64,000 nucleotides of DNA from Firmicutes bacterium HGW-Firmicutes-2 (GCA_002841495.1 PGZV01000007.1:1-64000), one strand, 5' to 3'; positions 25,550 to 35,323 are shown, counted from the stretch's first letter. Numbers and translations: made by a program. The notes: generated by a model not told the origin, from the sequence alone.

Positions 25550-27589
25550 ATGTCAGAAATACACGATAGGGAAAAGCTGAATCAAGGAGGGATGTTACAG
25601 ACAAAAAAGGTTAATGGAAGCTTTAGGCGTAAACTCATCTTTATCATCGTCATTCAAACACTTCTGGTGGTTGCCCTCATTGTTTTGGCAAGTACTTTTA
25701 GTACTTTGGCAATCTTAAAAAGCAATTTGGAAAGAAATAGTAATGATGTTATTAATGAGATTGAAAGAGGTATAGATAATACTCTAGATGATCTTAAAGG
25801 CGTTGCTAGCTATTTTGCAAGTCAAGAAGATGTTATGATGTTAGCGACACAAGGTATATCAGAAGATGAAGTTTATAAGACTTTTGAAAAGTTTTCCGAA
25901 GCATATCCGAATATATTCAATATATATATGGCAACACCTGCAAAGGATATGTATCTCTATCCACCGACTCAACTACCCGAAGGTTATGATCCTACAGAAC
26001 GAGGTTGGTATAAGGAAGCCGTTGCCAGTGGTGAAGTGAGTATATCAGACCCATATGTGGATGCAGGTACACAAACAATCGTTTTTTCAGTATCAAAAGC
26101 GATTATGTCAGGTGATAAACTTGTAGGTGTATTTGCAGTGGATGTTTCTTTAGCGGAGTTGTCACAAGCTCTAAATTCTATTGTCATTGGGAAAACCGGT
26201 TATCCGACATTAATCGATAAAGACTACAAAGTTTTGACCCATAAGGATAGTAGCTTATTAAATGAGTTATTACCGGTAGATGTTATTGTTGAAGCTATGA
26301 AAAATGATGACAGCAACCAGCTTAGATACAATTATGAGGGTGAATCTAAAATTGCCGTTTATAAAAAGATGGATCATATTAATATGTTTATTTTGGCGGC
26401 ATTACCGGTATCGGATATCCAAGATGATATTAACGTTGTTATGTGGACAGGCATAGGCCTTGGTGCCATTGCTTTGGTCGTATCCGGGGTCATTGCTTAT
26501 TTTGTAGCGGTCTTTTTCACCAATCGTATTAGGACCATAGCAGTTGGACTTGAGAAAGTCAGTCAAGGTGATTTGACAACACATGTATCTGTGAAATCTA
26601 ATGATGAACTTGAGTTATTAGCAAATAGTCTAAATACTACCGTAGACAATTTGAAATATATCATAGGGGACATACAATCGGTTGCCAATAAGGTGAATGA
26701 TTCATCAAAAGTCTTGGCAGATACTTCCAATCACACAAAGAATTCTGCTGTGGAAGTTACAAGAACCGCTGAGGAGATATCCAAAGGTGCAGTAGAACAA
26801 GCCGAAGAGTCAGAAGCTGGTGCGAATATGACCAATACACTAGCAGAAGGCATTGATGAATTAACGGAAAGTACGAAGTTGATGGACGAGTTGGCATCAG
26901 ACTCTAATAATCTAAATGATATGGGTGTAAAAGTGGTTAATGAGTTAAGAATAAAAACTTCTGAGAATGAGATCGCAACCAAACGTGTTGAGTCATCCAT
27001 TCTTGAACTGGACAGTAAGTCTAAGGAAATAGGCAATATACTAGATACCATAACATCTATTGCTGCTCAGACCAACCTATTAGCACTGAATGCATCCATT
27101 GAAGCAGCCAGAGCAGGAGAACATGGTCGAGGCTTTGCAGTTGTAGCCGATGAGATTCGTAAACTTGCAGAGGATTCAAAAAATGCAACACAAGAAATCC
27201 AAGACATCGTTGTTAACATACAGAATGAAAGTTCTCAGACAGTAGAAATCATGAAGGATGTAAAGGACCGTGGTAAGGAGCAATCGACGGCGGTTGAACA
27301 TGTGAATGAAGCCTTTGATTCTATTTCGAGTAATATTAAGGATATCACCCTTCAGATTGAATCCATTAATCAGCATATGCTAAAAATGAACGATGATAAA
27401 GACAACATCGTTTTATCCATTACCAATATATCCGCCATATCCGAAGAGACAGCAGCAGCATCCGAGGAAGTTACAGCTTCGATGGATCAACAACTGGAAT
27501 CTACTGAGGAAGTGGCTAAACTGGCTAATGATCTGAATGAAATGGCCCATACATTAAGAGAGTCCTTAGCCAGGTTTACTCTTCAATAG
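25550..27589 (+). CDS. Methyl-accepting chemotaxis protein
   Basis: Membrane chemoreceptor signalling to CheA/CheW. Order of parts: transmembrane helix near residues 28-52, an extracytoplasmic dCache-type sensor of about 230 residues (with motifs such as [11 protein letters not shown] and DPYVDAGT), second helix near 290-320, HAMP, and a cytoplasmic signalling domain with the conserved hairpin tip ([20 protein letters not shown]). I chose the ATG at 25550 because GAAAGGA lies upstream; the ATG at 25541 is too close. dCache domains of this sort often bind amino acids or small carboxylates; the ligand is unknown. No sigma-28 promoter of good quality is seen upstream. Confidence 0.95.
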   Translation: MSEIHDREKLNQGGMLQTKKVNGSFRRKLIFIIVIQTLLVVALIVLASTFSTLAILKSNLERNSNDVINEIERGIDNTLDDLKGVASYFASQEDVMMLATQGISEDEVYKTFEKFSEAYPNIFNIYMATPAKDMYLYPPTQLPEGYDPTERGWYKEAVASGEVSISDPYVDAGTQTIVFSVSKAIMSGDKLVGVFAVDVSLAELSQALNSIVIGKTGYPTLIDKDYKVLTHKDSSLLNELLPVDVIVEAMKNDDSNQLRYNYEGESKIAVYKKMDHINMFILAALPVSDIQDDINVVMWTGIGLGAIALVVSGVIAYFVAVFFTNRIRTIAVGLEKVSQGDLTTHVSVKSNDELELLANSLNTTVDNLKYIIGDIQSVANKVNDSSKVLADTSNHTKNSAVEVTRTAEEISKGAVEQAEESEAGANMTNTLAEGIDELTESTKLMDELASDSNNLNDMGVKVVNELRIKTSENEIATKRVESSILELDSKSKEIGNILDTITSIAAQTNLLALNASIEAARAGEHGRGFAVVADEIRKLAEDSKNATQEIQDIVVNIQNESSQTVEIMKDVKDRGKEQSTAVEHVNEAFDSISSNIKDITLQIESINQHMLKMNDDKDNIVLSITNISAISEETAAASEEVTASMDQQLESTEEVAKLANDLNEMAHTLRESLARFTLQ

Positions 27590-27630
27590 ATTTTAGTTAG
27601 AAGTTATACAAAGATTCATTAATATGCATT

Positions 27631-27671
27631 CATGAGGTCTCTAAGTGAAATTGTGCTTAGGGATCTTTTTT
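27631..27671 (+). terminator. Intrinsic terminator after the chemoreceptor gene
   Basis: AGGTCTCTAAG and CTTAGGGATCT form an 11-bp stem with two G-T pairs, followed by a run of T. Confidence 0.85.
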
Positions 27672-27689
27672 ACTATATTTAAAGGGGTC

Positions 27690-27889
27690 CCATGAAAACC
27701 CTTCCACAGTCTGTATGACTACGGCCTCCGGTTGGTGCGTCCTGCACCAAAAGTCGGCGGACAGCTTTAGCATCATGTCTTGAAGATTGACAAGATGCGT
27801 CAAAGTAACTTTCCTATGAAGTATTCAGAAATATGAGCAAAGCTCATACCGAGGCAATGCCTCTTTTCTTACTTCCAGGAACTTCATGG
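27690..27889. other. Structured non-coding stretch of about 200 nt, function unknown
   Basis: CCATGAA (27690-27696) and TTCATGG (27883-27889) could close the region. Inside are a 7-bp hairpin with a 5-nt loop (27732-27750), ATGAGC-AAA-GCTCAT (27833-27847) and GAGGC-AAT-GCCTC followed by TTTTCTT (27851-27870). The composition is visibly richer in G and C than its flanks. It could be a small RNA gene or the remnant of a mobile element. Confidence 0.4.
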
Positions 27890-28017
27890 TCGATGTTGGC
27901 TTATTTTAATAATCTTTCTTAAGTGTTGAGTTACAAAAGCATCTAAGGTATGATTAAGTTTGTAAAACTATGAATTCTATACAAAAAGAATAATTAATTC
28001 GAAAATGGAGAACAATC

Positions 28018-28674
28018 ATGCCGAAAAAATATTATGCAGTTAGACAAGGGTTAACAAAGGGTATATTTAAGACATGGGCGGAATGCCAAGCAAGTACAAA
28101 GGGCTATTCAGGTGCTGAGTTTAAAAGTTTTAAAACCTTAGAAGAAGCGGAATCCTATATGAAGATAGATCAGACCTCTCCAATGAATCATCATGTAAAT
28201 GGGGATGCTAGTATAAAAGAAGTTGAAATAAATGAGGATGTAATAGCCAGAGCCTATGTGGATGGGAGTTATGATCATAGTACAAAACGTTATGCAGGTG
28301 GCGCGGTCATTCTTATTGGGGAAGAAGAGATTCATATTAATGAAGCCGGTGATGATGCTGAGTTGGCCGCGATGAGAAATGTTGCTGGGGAACTTTTAGG
28401 CGCCATAAGAGCTATGGAATGGGTCTATAACCATAAAGATGCTATAGGCATAGAGAAGTTGATTATTTATCATGATTATGAAGGTATAGCCAAATGGGCA
28501 ACAAAAGGCTGGGAAGCTAAGAAAAAGGGCACACGGCAATATGTAACCATGTTTAATGAATTTAGTGCATCCTTTCAGATAGATTTTGTAAAAGTATTGG
28601 CCCATTCAGGGGATTACTATAATGAACTGGCGGATCGATTGGCAAAAAAAGCTTTGGATATTGAAGGTGTTTAG
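28018..28674 (+). CDS. rnhA: Ribonuclease HI with viroplasmin-like N-terminal domain
   Basis: Cuts the RNA strand of RNA-DNA hybrids, for example in primer removal. The first 50 residues (MPKKYYAVRQG...FKSFKTLEEAESYM) are the small hybrid-binding domain shared with caulimovirus viroplasmin and eukaryotic RNase H1. The catalytic domain follows, with acidic residues in AYVDGSYD, in the central GELLGAI helix (Glu), in IIYHDYEG, and the last aspartate in NELADRLAKKA. At 218 residues it is of normal length for this class. It stands alone, with a hybrid start region ATGGAGAAC upstream. Confidence 0.93.
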   Translation: MPKKYYAVRQGLTKGIFKTWAECQASTKGYSGAEFKSFKTLEEAESYMKIDQTSPMNHHVNGDASIKEVEINEDVIARAYVDGSYDHSTKRYAGGAVILIGEEEIHINEAGDDAELAAMRNVAGELLGAIRAMEWVYNHKDAIGIEKLIIYHDYEGIAKWATKGWEAKKKGTRQYVTMFNEFSASFQIDFVKVLAHSGDYYNELADRLAKKALDIEGV

Positions 28675-28815
28675 TACATTAAAATTACATTAAATAATTT
28701 TTAATGAAAAACTTATGGCAATTTATAGGAATAAAGGTTAAAATAATAACAATGCAGGGGTAATTTTTTTAATGAGTATTTTTAATGGCTGTTTATAGAA
28801 ATAGGATGTGAAGGT

Positions 28816-29565
28816 ATGATAAAAATCAAGAATGTAGGAAAAACTTATGGCAATGGTAATATTGCTGTTGAGGCTCTAAAAGAAGTTAATCTGAATATTG
28901 AGAAAGGTGAGTTCATATCAATTATGGGACCTTCAGGTTCAGGAAAATCAACTTTAATGAATTTGATTGGATGCCTTGACCGAGTGACGTGCGGGGATTA
29001 TCACTTGGATGACGTGAATGTAGCCACTTTGGATGACAATGATTTGGCGACCATACGTAATAAAAAGATTGGCTTCGTTTTCCAGTCTTTCAATCTGTTG
29101 CCTAGGATTTCGGCCCTTAAAAATGTAGAATTACCCATGATCTATGCCGGTGTTCATTATAGGGAGCGAAAAGAACGAGGAATAGAGGCCATGAAACGGG
29201 TTGGGTTAGCAGATCGTATGGATCATAAGCCTAATGAGATGTCAGGAGGTCAAAAACAGCGTGTAGCCATAGCAAGAGCTTTAGTGAATAGGCCGGCGAT
29301 TATTCTTGCTGATGAGCCAACAGGAAACTTGGATTCTGTTTCATCAGAGGAAATAATGGCAGAGTTCCAAAAACTCAATGAAGAAGGGGTCACAGTCATC
29401 ATCGTTACTCATGAACCGGATATTGCAGAACATACCAAGCGTGTCATTACCTTTGCAGACGGTTATTTAACTAGCGATCGTAGGGTTGAGAAACCAATAC
29501 AAGCACTTGACATATTAAAACAGAAAGAAAAAGCGCTCAATGCGTCATTAAGTGGAGGAAACTAG
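28816..29565 (+). CDS. ABC transporter ATP-binding protein (MacB/LolD type)
   Basis: Nucleotide-binding subunit of an ABC exporter. It has Walker A (GPSGSGKST), the Q-loop region, signature MSGGQKQR, Walker B (IILADEPTG) and the switch histidine in VTHEP. At 249 residues it is a free-standing domain of the LolD/MacB type. It starts the four-gene operon 28816-32984; the next gene begins one base after its stop. It would energise the permease encoded at 31776. Confidence 0.95.
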   Translation: MIKIKNVGKTYGNGNIAVEALKEVNLNIEKGEFISIMGPSGSGKSTLMNLIGCLDRVTCGDYHLDDVNVATLDDNDLATIRNKKIGFVFQSFNLLPRISALKNVELPMIYAGVHYRERKERGIEAMKRVGLADRMDHKPNEMSGGQKQRVAIARALVNRPAIILADEPTGNLDSVSSEEIMAEFQKLNEEGVTVIIVTHEPDIAEHTKRVITFADGYLTSDRRVEKPIQALDILKQKEKALNASLSGGN

Positions 29566-29566
29566 G

Positions 29567-30403
29567 ATGAGAGATGAAGAGAACAAAATCGACACAAATG
29601 AAGTGGAAGAAACAAATGGCATGAGTAACATGAACGAAATAAAAGATATGAATGAAAGTAACGATTTGTATGATATGAACGAAGATGAAACTATGGAAGG
29701 GGGAACCACCTCGACTATAGTTAAGATGGCAAATATTATTTTTTCTCCAAAAGAAGCCTTCAAAGCCATCAAATCCAAACCCAACTGGTTGATTCCATTA
29801 TTGATTACGATGTTAGCGCCAATTGTTTACTACTTAGTTTGTTGGGGACAGTTTGAAGTCACCATGATTCAGGAAATCGAAAAACAGTTAGAGGGTAGTG
29901 GTCAAGTCATGACGGAAAGTATGATGGAACTGCCTTTAACCATAGCGAAAGTATCCACTTTTGTATTTACACCTATTGGTGTGATTATCGGAATGTTGTT
30001 GGTTGCTGCTTATTATTTCGTAGCTTGTAAAATTGCAAAATCCCAAGTAGGTTTTAAGCAGATTTTTTCTATGACCGTTCATATAGGAATTTTATCCATA
30101 TTTACGTGGTTGATCATGATGGTGATGACATTACTCGCTGGTGAAATGCCTGCCGTAACGGTAACAAGCCTTTCCAGTTTATTACCTGAGTCTATGAATG
30201 GTTCCGTTTTGTCAGCTGTATTAGCACCAATTGAAGTTATTAGCCTTTGGAGCCTATACATCACATTTTTAGGACTTAGAATTGTGGCACAGTTAAGTAA
30301 AAAAGCGGCTAGTATAACCGTTGGATTGGCCTTTATATTTGGTGCCTCCATATCGGTTATTACCGTATTGTTGACGAATTTGACATCATCGATGCAAATG
30401 TAA
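29567..30403 (+). CDS. Yip1-family membrane protein
   Basis: Membrane protein of 278 residues with about five hydrophobic segments. The first 60 residues are acidic and repetitive (units rich in Met-Asn/Asp-Glu). The rest resembles the Yip1 domain: the typical FSPKEAFKAIKSKPNW segment leads into the first helix. The ATG at 29567 has GGAGG upstream; an earlier GTG in the same frame would overlap that site. Yip1-domain proteins are often found next to MacAB-like exporters in Firmicutes, but their role there is not known. Confidence 0.75.
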   Translation: MRDEENKIDTNEVEETNGMSNMNEIKDMNESNDLYDMNEDETMEGGTTSTIVKMANIIFSPKEAFKAIKSKPNWLIPLLITMLAPIVYYLVCWGQFEVTMIQEIEKQLEGSGQVMTESMMELPLTIAKVSTFVFTPIGVIIGMLLVAAYYFVACKIAKSQVGFKQIFSMTVHIGILSIFTWLIMMVMTLLAGEMPAVTVTSLSSLLPESMNGSVLSAVLAPIEVISLWSLYITFLGLRIVAQLSKKAASITVGLAFIFGASISVITVLLTNLTSSMQM

Positions 30404-30415
30404 GGGGTTGAAGAA

Positions 30416-31774
30416 TTGAAGAAAAAAATAGGAATTGCTGTTTTAATCATTGGCATCGTTGCCATTATGATTATTTACAATTTAAATAAAGACACGACAG
30501 GTGAAGGTGGATTTGGTGGCGGAAAGGCTCAAGAAGTCGAGGTTACTGTCATGCAACGAGATGATCTGTATTCAAGTATTTTGATAACAGGTACTGTATT
30601 AGAGAGCAATAAATGGGAGGTGATCTCCAATACGCCACTTCAAATCAATGAAGTTTTCGTTGAGGTTGGTGATCATGTAACCATGGGTCAAGAACTCTTT
30701 GCAGTGGATATGACCGATCTTATAGCAGAACTTAACCAGGCAAAACTAAATTATGAAATTCAAACATTACAGTTGGAGAAGCTACGAAGTATTTCTTCAA
30801 CATCAACGGCAGCCGGTGGAGAAATCACCCTAGAACTATCCAGACTGGCTGTCAGTACAGCAGAAAAATTTTTGGAAGAACAACGTACCAACTTGGAAAA
30901 AAGTCGTATTCTATTAAGTGAAGGTTTTATTTCCCAAGAGGAATTTAACACCATGACAAAGGCTGTAGAAGAAGCCCAAAATCAATTAGCAACTTCAAAG
31001 CTAAACCTAAAAAGAGCTGAAGATGATTTGGCGGCACTACTTAAAAGCAATAATCAAGCCAACCAATCCTCTCAAATAGATGTGACCATTCAAGTGAAGA
31101 ACCTTGAAAGTTTAAAAATGAACATAACCACCCTAGAAAACCAAATCAAAGAAATCTCTGACTTGGCTTATGCAACTGGTGAAGGCGTCGTGACAGAAGT
31201 ACATATAATAGCAGGTGAACAGTCACCTAGCCTTACGCCGATGTTGACATTAATGGATATGAACAAGATGAAGGTGGAAGCTAATGTGAGAGAATATGAC
31301 ATCAAGGACATCACATTAGGCCAAAAGGTTATCATCACAGGAGATGCCATATCAAAATCCGCATCTGTAGAAGGTGAAGTATCTTTTATAGCACCCAAAG
31401 CGATTCAGGCTTTGGTGAATGGCAAAGAGGCGACAACAGTGCCTATTGAGATTACAATTGTAAAAGATATGAATCAACTAAAACCGGGTTATACTGCAGA
31501 CTGTGAGATTACCACATCCTTTAAGGAACAAGTGTTGGTAGCTTCCTATGATATGTTCAGAGATGATCGTGACAACAATAAGTTGGCTTATGTGGTTATG
31601 GAGAATGGTATTGTAGAAGAGAGGGTCGTCGTACTAAGCATTACGGCTGATTTTGATGCTGAGGTTCTAGAAGGGCTAAAAGAAGGTGAGCTTGTTATTA
31701 ATAACCCATCACTTAGTCTGAAAGATGGTATGAAGGTAAAAGTTATAAGTGACCTAGAGAAAGAAGGCATATAA
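30416..31774 (+). CDS. Periplasmic-adaptor-type (MacA/HlyD-like) efflux subunit
   Basis: Membrane-fusion protein of a MacAB-like exporter. It has one N-terminal transmembrane anchor (GIAVLIIGIVAIMIIYNL), a biotinyl-lipoyl half-motif (INEVFVEVGDHVTMGQEL), a long alpha-helical coiled-coil hairpin near residues 95-245, the second lipoyl half and a beta-barrel domain (GQKVIITGDA). Length 452. It begins with TTG at 30416, with AAGGGG 8 nt upstream. It lies between the Yip1 and permease genes. Confidence 0.9.
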   Translation: MKKKIGIAVLIIGIVAIMIIYNLNKDTTGEGGFGGGKAQEVEVTVMQRDDLYSSILITGTVLESNKWEVISNTPLQINEVFVEVGDHVTMGQELFAVDMTDLIAELNQAKLNYEIQTLQLEKLRSISSTSTAAGGEITLELSRLAVSTAEKFLEEQRTNLEKSRILLSEGFISQEEFNTMTKAVEEAQNQLATSKLNLKRAEDDLAALLKSNNQANQSSQIDVTIQVKNLESLKMNITTLENQIKEISDLAYATGEGVVTEVHIIAGEQSPSLTPMLTLMDMNKMKVEANVREYDIKDITLGQKVIITGDAISKSASVEGEVSFIAPKAIQALVNGKEATTVPIEITIVKDMNQLKPGYTADCEITTSFKEQVLVASYDMFRDDRDNNKLAYVVMENGIVEERVVVLSITADFDAEVLEGLKEGELVINNPSLSLKDGMKVKVISDLEKEGI

Positions 31775-31775
31775 T

Positions 31776-32984
31776 ATGCATTTGACAGAAAACTTCAAGC
31801 AAGCGTTTCTAAGTTTGACCACCAATAAGTTACGGTCGATTTTGACGATGCTTGGCATTATCATGGGTGTTTTCTCTATTGTTGCGATTATGGCCATTAG
31901 TAATGCCACCAAGGTCTACATTTCATCGGAACTTGGAAAGCTAGGTGCAAATACCATCATCATACAGGCCACCGGTTCAGATTTGGAAGACCGAGATCGA
32001 CTGACTATGAAAGATATGGACAGTATTGTTAGAGGTGTGGATGAAGTTGAGAATATTACAGCTGCAGCAACTTTTTATTCCAGCATTCGCTTGGAAGACG
32101 GGAATCGTGATGCTTTAATTGCAGGTGTCACGTCACAATATACCAGTTTCCAAACAATTGATCTGGTTGAAGGACGATTCATATCAGGATCGGACATTGA
32201 TGGTCAGAGAAGAGTCATTATTGTTCCGGATACCTTTGCTAGAGAATATTTTAACCGAACAGATATTTTGGGAGAAGAAGTAAGATTGACCAATTACTAC
32301 GGTGACATAATGAAGATGAAAGTAATTGGCGTCTTGAACACAGAGGATGATTTGTTTTCATCCTTATTGCAAGGTATTGAGTTTCCTGTAGAAGTGATTG
32401 TACCGATTACGACTATGCAATCTTTTTTTGGAACAGAGTATGTGGATCAGATTCAGGTCTCTATCGATCCGGAAGCTAATTTAGCCTCAGCTGGCAGTCG
32501 AATTATAAGATTGTTGGAATTTGTTCATGACAATCAAGACAAATATTTGGCCACAAGTGTAGAGGATATACAAAAGTCAGTTAGCGGCATATTGAATGTA
32601 ATTTCTATGGTGTTGTTGGTCATAGCAATTATAACATTAATTGTTGGCGGTATAGGAATCATCAACATATTATTGGTTTCAGTTACAGAACGTATCAGGG
32701 AAATAGGTATTCGAAAAGCAATCGGTGCCAAGAAAAAGGATATTGTATTGCAGTTTTTAACGGAATCCATATTAATGACAGGCTTTAGCGGGCTGATTGG
32801 TATTTTTCTCGGCGTTCTAACAGGAGCTATTATTTCCAGTGTAATTAAGATACCACCGGTAGTAGACATTAAGACCACTTTAATTGCTTTTGCCGGTTCG
32901 ATTTTACTGGGTATTATATTTGGTGTTTATCCGGCAAAAAAAGCAGCAGATTTAGACCCCATAGAATCATTAAGGTATGAATAA
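31776..32984 (+). CDS. MacB-type ABC transporter permease
   Basis: Permease subunit with four transmembrane helices: one at the N-terminus (LRSILTMLGIIMGVFSIVAI), then the large extracytoplasmic MacB core domain, then a C-terminal FtsX domain with three helices and the coupling sequence TERIREIGIRKAIGA. Length 402. It starts one base after the adaptor gene. Together with the ATPase at 28816 it should form a mechanotransmission-type exporter for peptides, lipids or antibiotics; the substrate is unknown. Confidence 0.95.
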   Translation: MHLTENFKQAFLSLTTNKLRSILTMLGIIMGVFSIVAIMAISNATKVYISSELGKLGANTIIIQATGSDLEDRDRLTMKDMDSIVRGVDEVENITAAATFYSSIRLEDGNRDALIAGVTSQYTSFQTIDLVEGRFISGSDIDGQRRVIIVPDTFAREYFNRTDILGEEVRLTNYYGDIMKMKVIGVLNTEDDLFSSLLQGIEFPVEVIVPITTMQSFFGTEYVDQIQVSIDPEANLASAGSRIIRLLEFVHDNQDKYLATSVEDIQKSVSGILNVISMVLLVIAIITLIVGGIGIINILLVSVTERIREIGIRKAIGAKKKDIVLQFLTESILMTGFSGLIGIFLGVLTGAIISSVIKIPPVVDIKTTLIAFAGSILLGIIFGVYPAKKAADLDPIESLRYE

Positions 32985-33002
32985 TATTAAAGTTAAAATT
33001 AA

Positions 33003-33112
33003 TAAGCTGCCAAACCTATATAGTTGACTTACCCAAACAAGAATAGTTGCAAACGCATCCATGCAATCTTTATCTTGTTTGGGAACAAGTGAAACTTAGG
33101 TTTGGCAGCTTA
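33003..33112 (+). repeat. Interspersed structured repeat, copy D (110 bp, diverged)
   Basis: Perfect 16-bp outer stem (TAAGCTGCCAAACCTA at 33003-33018 with 33097-33112), and an inner 11-bp stem, 33032-33042 with 33073-33083. The stem sequences differ from copies A-C but stay paired. The internal TATAGTTGA and AGTGAAACTTAG segments are kept. Its end is partly repeated just downstream (TTTGGCAGCTTAAA, then TTTGGCAACTTAAA). Confidence 0.85.
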
Positions 33113-33144
33113 AACTATTTTGGCAACTTAAATGATTAAATAGG

Positions 33145-33181
33145 TAAAAGCTATTAATATTTTTCGATATTAGTACGATAT
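33145..33181 (+). promoter_or_regulatory. Sigma-28-like promoter(s) for flgF-flgG
   Basis: Two overlapping matches to the flagellar sigma pattern TAAA-N15-GCCGATAT: TAAA (33145) with N14 and TTCGATAT (33163-33170), and TAAT (33155) with N15 and TACGATAT (33174-33181). Only one may be used. Confidence 0.5.
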
Positions 33182-33215
33182 AAATAAGAGAATACGATGA
33201 TAATGAGGTGGAACA

Positions 33216-33983
33216 ATGTTTAGAGGTCTTTATACAGCTTATACAGGTATGAGAAGTCAACAAGAAAAGATGGATACCATCTCTAATAATCTTGCAAATG
33301 TGGATACTGCAGGCTATAAAAAAGATCAAGTCGTTTTAGCATCATTTAGGGAAATGCTAACTTTAAAAATAAATGACCCGGAAGTACCTTATAGCAAGAG
33401 AATCGGTAAAATGAGTCTTGGTGTTAAAGCAGAAGAAATACATACGGATCATCTACAAGGCTCTTTGAGACAGACAGATGAGAGTCTAAATGTGGCCTTA
33501 CAAGGACAAGGTATGATTAAGGTCGGACGTATGAATGAAGATGGCACGATGATAGAAAGATATACAAGAGACGGATCTTTTATGTTGGATCAAGAAGGAC
33601 ATTTGGTCACAAGTGACGGTTTATTTGTTCTCGGTGAGGAAAATGCACTGCTGACTTTGGACCAACAAGATGTGCGTATCAACAACGACGGTACCATATT
33701 TTCAAATGAAGTGCGTTTGGGCCAGATACAGATTGTCGGCATAGAAGATACAAAAACCCTTCGAAAAGAAGGTGGAAACTTATATCTGGGTACTGAAGGA
33801 ACAGTAGAAATACCATTCGTGGGAACGATGGAACAAGGCTTTCTGGAGAGTTCTAATGCCAATAGTATTGAAGAGATGATTAACATGATTAACGTCATGC
33901 GGACATATGAATCTAATCAAAGAATCATACAGACTTACGATGCAACCATGGAAAAAGTGGTGAATAACGTAGGGTCTATTTAA
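33216..33983 (+). CDS. flgF: Flagellar basal-body rod protein FlgF (FlhO type)
   Basis: Structural protein of the flagellar rod, exported through the flagellar secretion system. The conserved N-terminal rod motif is seen as TISNNLANVDTAGYKKD (about residues 22-38), and the C-terminal helix EEMINMINVMRTYESNQRIIQ is typical of rod and hook proteins. At 255 residues it matches FlgF/FlhO. It is followed by flgG after 46 bp and preceded by sigma-28-like promoters. FlgF and FlgG paralogues are hard to tell apart by reading; I assign FlgF because the gene at 34030 is the better FlgG match. Confidence 0.85.
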   Translation: MFRGLYTAYTGMRSQQEKMDTISNNLANVDTAGYKKDQVVLASFREMLTLKINDPEVPYSKRIGKMSLGVKAEEIHTDHLQGSLRQTDESLNVALQGQGMIKVGRMNEDGTMIERYTRDGSFMLDQEGHLVTSDGLFVLGEENALLTLDQQDVRINNDGTIFSNEVRLGQIQIVGIEDTKTLRKEGGNLYLGTEGTVEIPFVGTMEQGFLESSNANSIEEMINMINVMRTYESNQRIIQTYDATMEKVVNNVGSI

Positions 33984-34029
33984 TAGTAAGATAAACAACC
34001 TATGAGAACCTAAAGGAGGTACGCCTAAT

Positions 34030-34839
34030 ATGATGAGATCGTTATGGACCGCTGCATCCGGTATGAAAACCCAGCAGGCAACCGTTGACAGTATAGCCAA
34101 CAACCTATCTAATGTAAATACGGTAGGCTTTAAGAAGGAACGTTTGGAATTCAAATCCTTATTATATGAAACAATGAAAAATGCAGGGGATATTGCTAAC
34201 GGAGGTAGTCCGGTTAATTTACAAGTCGGTCATGGTGTACGGACAGTTGCTTCGGTTAAATCATTTACTCAAGGTACTTTCGAACGTACGGAAGGTCCAC
34301 TTGATTTTGCCATAGAGGGAGATGGTTTCTTTACACTCATGGATGTGAATGGAAATGCAATTTATACAAGAGATGGAAGCTTTAAGACATCTATCTTAGA
34401 TGGTGAACTTATGTTGACCAGTTCGACAGGACGACCTGTTTTGGGTATTGACGGGGAGCCCATTGTTTTTGACGAAACCATCGTAGCAAATAAATTATCT
34501 GTAGATGAAAGAGGGATTTTTTCAACAATTGTTGATGGTGACCGTGTTGAGCTTGGTTTACAATTACAAGTGGTGCAATTTCAGAACTCTCAAGGGCTCA
34601 AAACCATTGGTGGTGGCTTTTATGAGCAGACGGTTGCTTCAGGGGTCCCAATTATTGAAGTGGATAATGAAGATTTAGAAGGCAGCATGGTTGTACAAGG
34701 TGCTTTAGAATCATCCAATGTTCAGGCAGTTGAGGAAATGGTTAAGCTGATTGTTGCTCAAAGAGCCTATGAATTAAGCTCAAAAGCAATTCAAAGCTCA
34801 GATGAGATGTTGCAACGTGCTAATGAATTGAAGCGGTAG
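34030..34839 (+). CDS. flgG: Flagellar distal rod protein FlgG
   Basis: Distal rod subunit of the flagellum. The N-terminal motif IANNLSNVNTVGFKKER carries the usual long FlgG-type extension (FKSLLYETMKNAG). The chain ends with the conserved VQAVEEMVKLIVAQRAYELS and SSDEMLQRANELKR helices. Length 269 is standard. The start follows AAAGGAGG. The rod-binding protein gene begins about 10 bases after its stop, so the three rod genes form one operon. Confidence 0.93.
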   Translation: MMRSLWTAASGMKTQQATVDSIANNLSNVNTVGFKKERLEFKSLLYETMKNAGDIANGGSPVNLQVGHGVRTVASVKSFTQGTFERTEGPLDFAIEGDGFFTLMDVNGNAIYTRDGSFKTSILDGELMLTSSTGRPVLGIDGEPIVFDETIVANKLSVDERGIFSTIVDGDRVELGLQLQVVQFQNSQGLKTIGGGFYEQTVASGVPIIEVDNEDLEGSMVVQGALESSNVQAVEEMVKLIVAQRAYELSSKAIQSSDEMLQRANELKR

Positions 34840-34848
34840 GTGAATGAA

Positions 34849-35196
34849 ATGGATATTAGCGGACTGGGCAGTGGTTTTTTAAATACTTTAACAAGCACTG
34901 AGACGGTAAAAAGTAAGATTGAAGATGAAGGCTTTCAGAACGTTATTAAAAGGGCGATGGAAAATAAGGATGACGAAGCTTTGAAGGATGCCTGTGCAGA
35001 ATTTGAGTCTTACTATTTGAATAAGGTGTTTACAGAAATGCGTAAATCTATCCCAAAGTCCGGTCTTTATGAAGAAAGCCAAGGACGAAAAATATATGAA
35101 GATATGCTTTATGAAGCCTATTCTAAGGAGATTTCCAAAGGACAAGGGGCAGGTATTAAGGACATGTTGTTCCAACAATTGAAGAAACAAGAATAA
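34849..35196 (+). CDS. Rod-binding protein (FlgJ N-terminal domain type)
   Basis: Small flagellar assembly factor of 115 residues made only of the rod-binding domain found at the N-terminus of FlgJ: ACAEFESYYLNKVFTEMRKS and the following GLYEESQGRKIYEDMLYEAY. The muramidase half of proteobacterial FlgJ is absent, as is usual in Firmicutes. I use the ATG at 34849 with AGGTGA upstream; a GTG at 34840 in frame directly follows the flgG stop. Confidence 0.85.
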   Translation: MDISGLGSGFLNTLTSTETVKSKIEDEGFQNVIKRAMENKDDEALKDACAEFESYYLNKVFTEMRKSIPKSGLYEESQGRKIYEDMLYEAYSKEISKGQGAGIKDMLFQQLKKQE

Positions 35197-35273
35197 AAAT
35201 GTATAGGTATGAACTAATAAGGCTGCGCTTCTTAGAGAATAGGAAAGCAGTCTTTCTATTTGAGTGTCTTTCA

Positions 35274-35282
35274 TGTTATAAT
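35274..35282 (+). promoter_or_regulatory. Extended -10 promoter for the phosphodiester glycosidase gene
   Basis: TGTTATAAT at 35274-35282 is an extended -10 box. The -35 region is weak. It lies about 40 bp before the start codon. Confidence 0.4.
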
Positions 35283-35323
35283 ACGGAAACAGACGTAATA
35301 ACAAAAGGCTAGGAGAAAAGACA

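Larger units (their letters stand above)
27590..28017. other. 428-bp spacer without a gene
   Basis: It holds a terminator (27631-27671) and a GC-richer stretch full of short inverted repeats (27690-27889), then about 130 bp of AT-rich sequence leading to the RNase H gene. No reading frame in it looks coding. Confidence 0.8.
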
